Source: Salisaeta longa DSM 21114 (GTDB lineage: Bacteria > Bacteroidota > Rhodothermia > Rhodothermales > Salinibacteraceae). Taken from it: 64,000 nucleotides of DNA. A model generated the notes under the pieces. That model saw nothing but the letters and a program-made list of their open reading frames with translations, was not told the DNA's origin and ran no database searches. Of this stretch, positions 1 to 7,249 are shown one piece after another (position 1 is the first letter of the stretch; every line of letters begins with the position of its first letter). Location: assembly GCF_000419585.1 (NCBI RefSeq), contig NZ_ATTH01000001.1, forward strand, positions 2,457,001 through 2,521,000, written 5' to 3'. The translations under genes were made by a program, and so were the position numbers.

Positions 1-1
1 C

Positions 2-310
2 GCGATGGGGGTGCGCTGCAGCCGCTGGGTGACCATGCACGGCTTTGCGTTTAACGTGACCACCGACCTCGACTACTTCGGCCACATCGTGCCGTGTGGC
101 ATTCGCGATCGGGGCGTTACCTCGCTGGCGCACGAGCTGCAGGCCTCGGTGGACGCTGACGCGGTGCGCCGGCGCGTGGTGCATCATCTGGTGGATCTTT
201 TCGATGCCGCGCCGCTGTATCTCGCGGGCGCCGATGCGTTCGACTTTTTGCACGCGTTTACGCAGGCCGAGGCCGTACGCACCCTCCGCGCGGCCTCGGT
301 TGCCGCGTAG
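2..310 (+). CDS. lipB: Octanoyltransferase LipB, C-terminal part
   Basis: LipB moves octanoyl groups from acyl carrier protein onto lipoyl domains, the first step of lipoate synthesis in the cytoplasm. The frame is open at the left edge, so only about the last 102 residues are present. The stretch [17 protein letters not shown] followed by IVPCGI is the family's conserved C-terminal core; the Cys of PCGI is the catalytic acyl-thioester residue, while the partner Lys would lie outside the window. The last ~60 residues are a variable tail ending in an Ala-rich stretch. Identification rests on these motifs and is firm; the start cannot be seen. Confidence 0.9.
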   Translation, partial: AMGVRCSRWVTMHGFAFNVTTDLDYFGHIVPCGIRDRGVTSLAHELQASVDADAVRRRVVHHLVDLFDAAPLYLAGADAFDFLHAFTQAEAVRTLRAASVAA

Positions 311-332
311 CCCTGCTGTGCACGCTTTAGGC

Positions 333-340
333 TATATTTG
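333..340 (+). promoter_or_regulatory. Candidate Bacteroidota-type -7 element
   Basis: TATATTTG matches the Bacteroidota -7 consensus TANNTTTG exactly. It lies 78 bases before the acidic 119-aa gene starting at 418. No clear TTTG -33 element is seen at the expected distance, so only half of the promoter signature is present. Confidence 0.35.
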
Positions 341-417
341 AAAAATTAGCGTGAGCGCGCGCCCGTGGGGGGATTCAAACACAGCCTAGCTCTTCATTCA
401 TCAACCGCCTATGCCAC

Positions 418-777
418 ATGCCAGACTTTAGCCTTTCGTTGTTTACCAAGCACCTCCTGGCCGAAACGCTGCTGTATGACGAAGAATACGGCCTGGCCGG
501 CGCCGTGAGTCTGGTGGACGCGGCCGGCGAGAAGGAGCGCTACCTGGCATCGTTTATGCCCGATGACGGCACGTTCCTCATCGAACGAGCGACCGCCTGG
601 GAAGACCCCGTGGAGCTGGACGACCCCGAAGACGTCGCCTACCGCCTCGCCACCGACAGCACGGTTGAGAGCACGCATGACCTCCCCGAAGAGGCCGCCC
701 ACGCCCTGCTGGAGCTGGCCGAGGCGTACGACCTCATGCCGAGCTTTACGCTCTTGTTTGAGGACGACGAGCTGTAG
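418..777 (+). CDS. Hypothetical acidic protein, 119 aa
   Basis: I do not recognise this family. The product is a strongly acidic soluble protein (many Asp and Glu, EDPVELDDPEDVAYRLATDS in the middle and FEDDEL at the end) with no signal peptide or membrane segment, so a cytoplasmic protein is expected. An alternative in-frame start is not obvious; the ATG at 418 follows a second ATG at 411 in another frame. Third codon positions are GC-rich, as in neighbouring genes, and a candidate -7 promoter element lies upstream. Function is unknown. The gene is monocistronic, with the convergent sulfide oxidation cluster downstream. Confidence 0.7.
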   Translation: MPDFSLSLFTKHLLAETLLYDEEYGLAGAVSLVDAAGEKERYLASFMPDDGTFLIERATAWEDPVELDDPEDVAYRLATDSTVESTHDLPEEAAHALLELAEAYDLMPSFTLLFEDDEL

Positions 778-914
778 ATATAAAAGCCTCAAATGGCATT
801 CGCTGAAAGAAACCAATTGAACAGCGTACATGCCAGCGAGGCCGCTACAGCCGTCGTGTTGCCATGCACCGGTCAAAGCAACCACGGGGGCTTCTCTCAC
901 AACAGCCCCCGCAA

Positions 915-1124
915 TTACGCGCCCTGATCTCGCCGTGTTGATAAACCAAATGGCAGGTAGAGTGGGCAGGTGCCTACCAAACTGGTTAGCAGGAAGACGC
1001 CCGCAAGGATGGAAAGGATAATAGCTACCGTTCCTCCAATGACATCAGTAACGTAGAGCACGGCCACCGTCAGGGCGACGAGCGTGCGAACGACTTTGTC
1101 AAGAGTACCCATATTTTTTTTCAT
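915..1124 (-). CDS. DUF2892 / YgaP-type inner membrane protein
   Basis: This 69-aa protein has the DUF2892 pattern: a short N-terminal segment (MGTLDKVVRTLVAL) followed by two closely spaced hydrophobic helices (about residues 10-28 and 32-50) and a CPLY motif. Such domains occur alone or fused to rhodanese in YgaP and often accompany sulfur-oxidising enzymes. Here it lies downstream of a sulfide:quinone reductase on the same strand, which fits a role in sulfane sulfur handling at the inner membrane. That role is inferred from context. An ATG at 1124 with an A-rich stretch after it is the best start. Confidence 0.75.
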   Translation of the reverse strand: MKKNMGTLDKVVRTLVALTVAVLYVTDVIGGTVAIILSILAGVFLLTSLVGTCPLYLPFGLSTRRDQGA

Positions 1125-1307
1125 CTCAACTCACCAGCTCTTGTGCGAAAAATAGGTCGATGCTTGTGTTCTGTCTGAAAAGCGCCCTGCCAGAAAATAA
1201 TGCTTCGAATGCCGCACGGTACAGACGGCCCGGCTCGGCGCAGGCCTCAAAGAGGTTGTTAGCACTCAATGCGGCTACAGCATGAAGTTGCAGTACGCGT
1301 GATGCAG

Positions 1308-1406
1308 CTACAGCGCAGCATCTAGAATCCACCCTGCCACGGCAACAGTGGCTAAGCAGATCAGGCAAACGATCAGTAGCTTTTGTACCTTAGATAGCCG
1401 TTCCAT
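1308..1406 (-). CDS. Possible 32-aa single-span membrane microprotein
   Basis: A short frame starts with ATG at 1406 and ends with TAG at 1308. The product begins MERLSKVQKLL, continues as an unbroken hydrophobic segment with two Cys, and ends GWILDAAL. A basic amphipathic start followed by one membrane span is typical of real membrane microproteins, and it lies between two small membrane protein genes on the same strand. There is no strong ribosome binding site. It overlaps a longer Cys-rich frame (1126-1368) that looks non-coding. Function unknown. Confidence 0.4.
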   Translation of the reverse strand: MERLSKVQKLLIVCLICLATVAVAGWILDAAL

Positions 1407-1441
1407 GATACGAGGAATGCAGGCCGGTTCAGCTGCAGGCC

Positions 1442-1633
1442 TTAGTTTTCACTTGGATTACCGTCATCCTTAGAAGGCCAGAGGATAAGTGTACCCAACG
1501 TAACAACGGAGAGAACGGCGGCCAGAGGGCGTTCGAATACGAAGCGCACCAGTCGGCCCAGCAGGCCGTGCCCCTCCATTTTTCGCTGTTCAGCTGGCGA
1601 TAGGGGGGACGAGCGATTCTGTTGAGGATGCAT
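1442..1633 (-). CDS. Small membrane protein, 63 aa
   Basis: An unrecognised small protein: a polar Ser/Pro-rich N-terminus, one hydrophobic span of about 18 residues (PLAAVLSVVTLGTLILW, about residues 36-52) and a short acidic tail. It begins 50 bases after the stop of the sulfide:quinone reductase gene on the same strand, so it is probably co-transcribed. It may anchor or assist the peripheral membrane flavoprotein; this is inference from position only. Confidence 0.5.
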   Translation of the reverse strand: MHPQQNRSSPLSPAEQRKMEGHGLLGRLVRFVFERPLAAVLSVVTLGTLILWPSKDDGNPSEN

Positions 1634-1683
1634 AGAAACAGGTGGTTAGTGCGTAAGAAGAACGATTTATGCGTAGTACGTGC

Positions 1684-2991
1684 TTACGCCAAGCCCTTAA
1701 GCATTAGGTTCCAGTACATGGAAGGTAAACCGTAGCGTTTGAACTGATACATCGAGTAGCGTTCTTTCGTTGTATCAATGGGAAACGACGGGTCAGGGTT
1801 ATTGTCATAGTCAAATTCAGCCAATATGAGCTTTCCATAACCCGTAACGAGGGGGCAGGACGCGTATCCGTTGTACGTTTTCGGACGGTTGATGTGGCCT
1901 GTCTGCCGATGCTGCAAGAGATTTTCGACCAGCACGGGGGCTTGCTTACGGATCGCAGCGCCGGTTTTTGCATTTGGAAGGCCGGACGCATCTCCAAGAC
2001 TGAAGATGTTCTCGTAGTGCACATGTTGTGTAGTGTGCTTGTCTACATCTACCCATCCGTCTTCATTCGCGACCGGGCTATCCTTTAGGAAGTCGGGGGC
2101 GCTCATGGGAGGAACAACATGCAACATGTCAAAGGGTTCAACGCGCTCTACTGGTTGCCCATCGCCACCGGTGACTTGAAAAACGGCTTCCTGCTTTTCC
2201 CCACGTATCTCGATGAGGTTGTGGTGAAAGTTGGTCGTAATGCCGTAGCGGCGGATAACATCCTTTAGCGTTTCAGCAAACTCCTCTACGCCAAAGATAA
2301 CCGATCCGGGAGAGAAGAATTCGATGTCTGCGTTAGCTAGGCGGCCTTGGTTGCGCTGGTAGTCGGCCGTGAGATACATAATTTTTTGGGGGGCGCCGCC
2401 ACACTTAATGGGCGTATCTGGCTGCGTGAAAAGTGCGCGACCACCACGCGGCAGGTTTTTAACGGTGTGCCAAGTGTACTCGCAGTGTTGATACGAGTAG
2501 TTAGAGCAGACGCCATTGCTACCGAGCGTGTCAGGAAGACCGGGAATTGCATCCCAGTCGACCTGTATGCCAGGGCAGACCACAAGGTAGTCGTACGAGA
2601 GCTTCTCGCCAGACCGCAGTCCCAGGCGATTTTCCTCAGGCTCAAAGCTAACGGCTGCATCTTTGATCCACTTTACGTGTGGCGGAATGACCTCTTGCAT
2701 GGGACGCTGGGACTCCTCCTTTGGGCAGACGCCTCCGCCTACAAGCGTCCAAAGGGGCTGATAGTAATGGGTATCAGATGGGTCGATGACAGCGATGTCC
2801 GGGTGCGAAAGCTTGCGCGCAAGTTGGGCAGCTACAGTGATCCCTGCACTGCCGGCACCTACAATCACGATATTGTGGTGGGCCGGCGCAGTACCGGCGT
2901 TAAGACCAGCCTGTACGGCATTAGCGGCGCGGTTAGTGGGCACATTACTGCTTGTGACGGCTTCTTCTGCGGGTGAAGGTTGCGTGCTCAT
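1684..2991 (-). CDS. sqr: Sulfide:quinone oxidoreductase, type II
   Basis: This 435-aa flavoprotein oxidises sulfide at the cytoplasmic face of the membrane and passes electrons to quinone. Visible motifs are the FAD-binding GAGSAGITVAAQLA near residues 46-59, the YYQPLWTLVGGGV segment, three redox-type Cys contexts (NGVCSNYSY, PIKCGGAPQK and YNGYASCPLVTGYGK) and the C-terminal LPSMYWNLMLKG found in the mitochondrial-like type II enzymes. Length fits the family. The start is the most upstream ATG; it leaves a 36-residue leader before the Rossmann motif, so a shorter start is possible. It heads a minus-strand cluster with three small membrane proteins and is divergent from the cbb3 oxidase operon, which could be the terminal oxidase for sulfide-derived electrons. 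Confidence 0.88.
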   Translation of the reverse strand: MSTQPSPAEEAVTSSNVPTNRAANAVQAGLNAGTAPAHHNIVIVGAGSAGITVAAQLARKLSHPDIAVIDPSDTHYYQPLWTLVGGGVCPKEESQRPMQEVIPPHVKWIKDAAVSFEPEENRLGLRSGEKLSYDYLVVCPGIQVDWDAIPGLPDTLGSNGVCSNYSYQHCEYTWHTVKNLPRGGRALFTQPDTPIKCGGAPQKIMYLTADYQRNQGRLANADIEFFSPGSVIFGVEEFAETLKDVIRRYGITTNFHHNLIEIRGEKQEAVFQVTGGDGQPVERVEPFDMLHVVPPMSAPDFLKDSPVANEDGWVDVDKHTTQHVHYENIFSLGDASGLPNAKTGAAIRKQAPVLVENLLQHRQTGHINRPKTYNGYASCPLVTGYGKLILAEFDYDNNPDPSFPIDTTKERYSMYQFKRYGLPSMYWNLMLKGLA

Positions 2992-3557
2992 CGTTGGATA
3001 GACTCAGTTGCAAGGGGCTCCGTGTGATATACTGCACATAACAGGTTATTCATGTTAATACATCTTCGCGATATTGTTTCGATTCTTTTTCATCGGGCGG
3101 TTAACGGAAGGTGACAGTTCGTGCTGCTGGTAGCTCGCATTACAGATCTGACGAGGCGTGCGTAGGCGCATCGGTGCGGGTGTCCCCTTCCTTGCAATTG
3201 GTAAAACGAAGACGGTTAAAGAGCATTTGCAGTGTACCGCCAGACCTTGTGAAAGCTAGAAAAGCAAATTTATAAAACATTTTAATCTATTCTAGAGATG
3301 CGCCACTTTGGAGAAGGTAGCTAGAACCCTCAAGCATAGGGCAGCGCGCTGTGCGCCCCGAAGCAGTATGAATTTGAGTCGAATGGAAGGAGCTTATGAA
3401 ACAAGCACTTACTCATATTGTCATGTATTTACAAGTAGTAAGCAAACATAAACGGCTTAGTAAAGTGCTATAGCCAGAGACAATACCTTACTATTTAGGC
3501 TTGGTATCAGTATATTTAGCTTTACCCTGAGCTTTTCTCAAGTATACCTTACTGACT
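2992..3557. other. Divergent intergenic region between sqr and the cbb3 operon
   Basis: This 566-base gap must hold promoters for both the sulfide:quinone reductase (minus) and the cbb3 oxidase operon (plus). It is clearly more AT-rich than its flanks, notably at 3265-3300. A small inverted repeat TAACA/TGTTA (3039-3043 and 3053-3057, nine bases apart) lies about 50 bases upstream of the reductase start and could be an operator. On the minus strand TAAATTTG near 3270 matches the -7 consensus. I see no FNR-type palindrome. Confidence 0.45.
3396..3473 (+). CDS. Possible 25-aa leader peptide before the cbb3 operon
   Basis: An ATG at 3396 is preceded by GGAAGGAG at ideal spacing, unusually strong for this genome, and starts a 25-codon frame (MKQALTHIVMYLQVV..., stop at 3471). 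It lies 85 bases before the first gene of the oxidase operon. It could be a regulatory leader peptide or chance. There is no homology evidence. Confidence 0.2.
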   Translation: MKQALTHIVMYLQVVSKHKRLSKVL

Positions 3558-3827
3558 ATGGGGCAGAACTTGTCTAGCATAGAGCACGCTACAAACGGCC
3601 TGGTGCTGGCGCTCATGCTTGCGGCACTGATCTTTCTTGCTATCCTGACCTTTCGTGTCGTGACAGACATCAATGCACGCACGGCCTCGCCGAGTGCGCA
3701 GCCGACGGAAGGGAAGACATCGTGGCAAAGGCCGCGTCCAAGTGTACAACCGGCTGTGCGCACCCGCTTATCGCGACCCATTCAAGACTTGGTTCACTCC
3801 TTTCCACAAGAGGGGAATAAGGCATGA
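3558..3827 (+). CDS. Small membrane protein at head of cbb3 operon
   Basis: An 89-aa protein I do not recognise. It has one N-terminal membrane span (about residues 14-36, LVLALMLAALIFLAILTF) and a polar Ser/Pro/Arg-rich tail. Its stop overlaps the start of ccoS in an ATGA arrangement, so the two are translationally coupled, which is the best evidence that it is real. No CcoQ or CcoH homologue is otherwise visible in the operon, so this may be a lineage-specific subunit or assembly factor; that is inference. An opposing minus-strand frame over the same bases is considered a shadow. Confidence 0.65.
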   Translation: MGQNLSSIEHATNGLVLALMLAALIFLAILTFRVVTDINARTASPSAQPTEGKTSWQRPRPSVQPAVRTRLSRPIQDLVHSFPQEGNKA

Positions 3828-4120
3828 CGTACACACCGCTCATCGTAATCATGCTCCTTTTGGTTTTCGGAGCAGCAGCGACGCTCACCGTGCTGTTTCG
3901 TGCTGAGCGTACAGGGCACTTCAATAACTTGAAGGCAGGGGCTTACGTAATTTTCGACGAGAATGAGCCGGTTGGAAAACCGCAAGACCAGCTCTTGCAA
4001 CCGTCTTCAGGGCCCATGCCTCCAGAAGAGTCATCAAGGCACGATCCGGCGAACACCAATCCTTCCAGGGTCTCATCAAAGCCTGGGTCTTCTACAAGCG
4101 CACAGCCTGAATCGCCCTGA
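3824..4120 (+). CDS. ccoS: cbb3 oxidase assembly protein CcoS
   Basis: CcoS is a small single-span membrane protein needed to insert haem and copper into the cbb3 oxidase. This copy has the hydrophobic span at residues 5-24 followed by the family signature FRAERTGHFNNLKAGAYVIF, then DENEP. The usual protein is about 50-60 aa; here 98 aa are present because of a Pro/Ser-rich hydrophilic tail of about 45 residues with no recognised domain. It overlaps the upstream membrane gene and precedes ccoN by 59 bases. Placement of ccoS at the front of the operon is unusual, since it normally follows ccoI. Confidence 0.85.
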   Translation: MTYTPLIVIMLLLVFGAAATLTVLFRAERTGHFNNLKAGAYVIFDENEPVGKPQDQLLQPSSGPMPPEESSRHDPANTNPSRVSSKPGSSTSAQPESP

Positions 4121-4179
4121 TAGCTCGTGTAGACCGGTGTCACGCCTGCAACTACCATCGCATTTGCTCCATTGCTCTT

Positions 4180-5685
4180 ATGATTCGCGAAACGCTTGCA
4201 TACGCCTTCAACCTTGAGTCGCCGGGCACTCCTGAAGATACGGAGGCGATTGGCTGGCGTCGTCGCGTAGATCGGTCCACCCGCCTCCCCGTAATTGCAT
4301 TTATACTGAGCGGTGCATTTTGGCTAATTATCGGTTCCGTTCTAGCCCTTGCTGCAAGCTTTCACTTTCAGTTTCCTGATGCCCTGCAGACGCGCTGGCT
4401 CACGTTTGGACGGGTGCGGCCCGCGCATCTAAACACCATGATCTATGGATGGATCTCCATGGCTGGTGTCGGGATCGCGGTATGGTTATGGGCTCGCCTC
4501 CTCAAAACTCCACTGCGCGGCGTTCCGCTTCTCATGTTGAGCAACCTGATGTGGAACGTAGGAGTTTTAATAGGCACGATTGGTATTCTAGCGGGCTATT
4601 CGCGTAGCGTTGAGTGGCTTGAGATGCCTCTTGTAGCGTATGGCCTTATCATTCCGGCGCTTCTTTTGGTATCAGCTGCCATGTATCTCACGCTGCGGGA
4701 GCGGAAAGTAGAGCATCTCTTTATTTCTGTGTGGTACCTTGGGGCTGCTGTGCTCTGGGCTCCGGCACTACTAATCGCGCTAGTGCTTCCTATTTATGAG
4801 GGCGTTCCTCATGCTACAGCAAACTGGTGGTTTGCGCATAATATTCTCGGTCTATGGTTAACTCCCATTGGTTTGGGTGCTGCATACTACTTGATTCCCA
4901 AAGTTATCGGGCGTCCCGTTTACAGTTATCATCTCTCGTATCTCGGGTTTTGGACACTTGCGCTGTTCTATAACTGGGCCGGTGTGCATCACTTGGTCGG
5001 AGGGCCAGCACCGCAGTGGGTTGTAACCGTCTCTATTGTGTTTAGCGTGATGATGATTATACCGGTAGTTGTTGTGGCCGTCAACCATCACCTAACAGTT
5101 GTTGGGCATTTTCGGAAGGTTATATATAGCCCCACGCTGCGCTTTATCGTGTTTGGTGCCATGAGCTACACAGTAGTCAGTTTACAAGGCTCCCTGCAGG
5201 CGCTGCGTTTTTGGCAGGAAGTTACGCATTTTACGCACTACACGATTGCCCACTCACACCTCGGCGTCTATGCTTTCGTCACCATGATTGCTTTTGGGGC
5301 AACCTATTACATCATGCCTCGGGTAACCGAATGGGAATGGGAAAGTCCGCGCCTCATCAGTCTCCATTTTTGGACGACAGGGCTCGGTGTCGGCATGTAC
5401 TTCGTTGGTCTCACCATAGGAGGCGTAATTCAAGGGTACCAGCTCCTCGACCCGAATATCCCATTTATGGACATTGTTAATGACACAAAGCCCTGGCTGG
5501 TCGTGCGGTCGGTAGCCGGTACGTTGATGACCGTTGGCCACTTCGCCTTTGCCTACTTGCTGTACCGCATTGTGCTACACAAGGGCGCTCCGCGTAGTGG
5601 TCCCGCCTACTTCCGTCCCGTCCCTGACGGCCTTTTCAGCACCTCACGGGCAGCAGAGGAGAAAGAGCCAACGCCTACGTCGTGA
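4180..5685 (+). CDS. ccoN: cbb3-type cytochrome c oxidase subunit I
   Basis: The catalytic haem-copper subunit that reduces oxygen to water in the inner membrane. The 501-aa product has about 12 hydrophobic segments and the expected histidine ligands: RPAHLNTMIYGW for low-spin haem b, the helix WWFAHNILGLWL, GVHHLVGG for CuB, VNHHLTVVGHF, and HYTIAHSHLGVYAF for the haems. Length is near the usual 470-540 aa. It is followed by ccoO after 71 bases. High oxygen affinity is known for the family; micro-oxic use here is inferred. Confidence 0.95.
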   Translation: MIRETLAYAFNLESPGTPEDTEAIGWRRRVDRSTRLPVIAFILSGAFWLIIGSVLALAASFHFQFPDALQTRWLTFGRVRPAHLNTMIYGWISMAGVGIAVWLWARLLKTPLRGVPLLMLSNLMWNVGVLIGTIGILAGYSRSVEWLEMPLVAYGLIIPALLLVSAAMYLTLRERKVEHLFISVWYLGAAVLWAPALLIALVLPIYEGVPHATANWWFAHNILGLWLTPIGLGAAYYLIPKVIGRPVYSYHLSYLGFWTLALFYNWAGVHHLVGGPAPQWVVTVSIVFSVMMIIPVVVVAVNHHLTVVGHFRKVIYSPTLRFIVFGAMSYTVVSLQGSLQALRFWQEVTHFTHYTIAHSHLGVYAFVTMIAFGATYYIMPRVTEWEWESPRLISLHFWTTGLGVGMYFVGLTIGGVIQGYQLLDPNIPFMDIVNDTKPWLVVRSVAGTLMTVGHFAFAYLLYRIVLHKGAPRSGPAYFRPVPDGLFSTSRAAEEKEPTPTS

Positions 5686-5756
5686 CACGCGATGCAGCAC
5701 GTACCTTTTGGCGCTGCATCGGGCCCAATGTCTATTGCTTGATTCCTTGACGCTCC

Positions 5757-6374
5757 ATGACTCGATTCCTCATCATCTTTCTTGGCGCTCTCGCTACCGT
5801 GCTCATGAGTTACACGGCATTGGCCCTGCTTCCATCGGCTCAGATTGCCTCGGTAGAGCCGACGAAAGCTGCAACCAATTACAACTACATGGAAGCAAGG
5901 GGCCGTGCCATATACATGCGGGAAGGCTGCATATACTGCCACACTCAGCAAGTGCGGCCCGAAGGGTTTGGGAGTGACATAGCACGTGGTTGGGGCCCGC
6001 GGGGGTCGCTGCCCGGCGACTACGTATACGACAAAACGCACCTCCTGGGTACGATGCGTACAGGGCCCGACTTGGCCGACATTGCCAGCCGACAGCCAAG
6101 TCAGGCATGGCATTTGGCGCATTTGTACCAGCCCCGTTCTGTGAGTCCTGGCTCTGTAATGCCGGCCTACCCGTACCTTTTTGAGGTCAAGCAAAAAACC
6201 AATGTTTTGCCCTCGGAGACTACTGTGAATATAAGCGGCCCTTATGCCCCAACCGATGGACGAGTTGTTGTTGCGACAGAGGAAGCGCTGGCCTTGTACG
6301 AGTACCTCATGACGCTGAAAATTCCGCCGCGCGACAACGGCGCACAGAACGCCGCGCAGGGTGCGATGCCCTAA
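5757..6374 (+). CDS. ccoO: cbb3-type cytochrome c oxidase subunit II (mono-haem)
   Basis: CcoO is a membrane-anchored c-type cytochrome that passes electrons to CcoN. The 205-aa product begins with one membrane span (residues 3-25) and carries GCIYCHTQQVRP, a CxxCH haem-binding site, near residue 60, with the axial Met in GSVMPAYPYLF. The GPDLADI segment is also typical. Length is close to the family norm of about 200-240 aa. It belongs to the ccoS-N-O-P-I run with short gaps. Confidence 0.93.
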   Translation: MTRFLIIFLGALATVLMSYTALALLPSAQIASVEPTKAATNYNYMEARGRAIYMREGCIYCHTQQVRPEGFGSDIARGWGPRGSLPGDYVYDKTHLLGTMRTGPDLADIASRQPSQAWHLAHLYQPRSVSPGSVMPAYPYLFEVKQKTNVLPSETTVNISGPYAPTDGRVVVATEEALALYEYLMTLKIPPRDNGAQNAAQGAMP

Positions 6375-6422
6375 TGCAGTCCGCACCGTCTTACCTCTAC
6401 CACGCTACGGCTCCTATATCCA

Positions 6423-7226
6423 ATGGAAGATCATCCCCAATCGTCTTCAGACGCATCATCGCGAGGGCGCTCATCGGCCGGTGGGCCACAGGATGCCGCG
6501 CCAAGTTCCCCAAAAACATCAGCGGCTTCCTCTGAGCGCCGAGAGAGCGAAGGCGATGAGCCGGTCGACCAGCTCTCAGCGCTCTTCCGAGAGAAGCCCC
6601 TGCCGCCAGAAGGGGGGGAAGCTGTTCCCGTGTGGCTATGGGTCACGATCTTCGGTGTCGTGCTCTTTGGCACGTACTATATGGGCCAGTATATAGGAGA
6701 TTTTAGTCCCTACCCATGGCTTCAGCAGCCCGAGTTGACGGTTGCAGAGCCCGCAAGTGCGGCTGCGGCCGTTCAAGTAGACGGTGCGCAGATTTACAGC
6801 TCACGGTGCGCTAGTTGTCACCAAGCCAATGGAGAAGGCATAGCAGGAGTCTTTCCTCCGATTAGCGGATCGCGCTGGGTTACAGGCGAAAAAGCACGGG
6901 TGATTCGGATACTATTGCATGGAATGAAAGGAGAGGTAGAAGTAAAGGGCGAGACGTATAATGGCAACATGCCGGCGTGGAAGCAACTCAGTGATAAAGA
7001 GATTGCGGCTGTTATTACACATGAACGGACCAGCTGGGGTAACGATGCCTCACCCATAAGTGCTGAGGAGGTGGCAGCCATTCGCGCCTTTGCCGAAGGC
7101 CGCACCCAGCAATGGACGGCAGATGAGCTAAACAGTGCGCCTCCCCTGCAAGACGTACTTTCCTCACAGGGGCAGGCCACTCAGCAGGCTTCCGGTGCCG
7201 GACAAGCCGCCACGACATCAAAGTGA
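6423..7226 (+). CDS. ccoP: cbb3-type oxidase cytochrome c subunit, single haem
   Basis: This 267-aa protein fills the CcoP position. A long polar, Ser-rich N-terminus (about 70 residues) is followed by one membrane span (VPVWLWVTIFGVVLFGTYYM) and one cytochrome c domain with RCASCHQANGEG and the distal Met in NGNMPAW. Canonical CcoP has two haem c sites; only one CxxCH is visible here, so electron entry must differ, as in other Bacteroidota-type oxidases. The C-terminal 40 residues are Gln/Ala/Ser-rich. The gene ends 23 bases before ccoI. Confidence 0.85.
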   Translation: MEDHPQSSSDASSRGRSSAGGPQDAAPSSPKTSAASSERRESEGDEPVDQLSALFREKPLPPEGGEAVPVWLWVTIFGVVLFGTYYMGQYIGDFSPYPWLQQPELTVAEPASAAAAVQVDGAQIYSSRCASCHQANGEGIAGVFPPISGSRWVTGEKARVIRILLHGMKGEVEVKGETYNGNMPAWKQLSDKEIAAVITHERTSWGNDASPISAEEVAAIRAFAEGRTQQWTADELNSAPPLQDVLSSQGQATQQASGAGQAATTSK

Positions 7227-7249
7227 TGTAACCCCGAGATCCTTCCGCG

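Noticed and set aside
1126-1368. 80-aa Cys-rich minus-strand frame beside the DUF2892 gene
   Set aside because: Composition is Cys/Arg/Ala-rich with no fold, and it overlaps a more plausible membrane microprotein; codon use does not look coding.
3491-3781. Minus-strand frame over the first cbb3 operon gene
   Set aside because: The plus-strand gene is coupled to ccoS by an ATGA overlap; the opposing frame is basic and featureless.
5607-6386. 259-aa minus-strand frame opposite ccoO
   Set aside because: It covers the well-supported ccoO gene and has shadow composition (Arg/His/Cys-rich).
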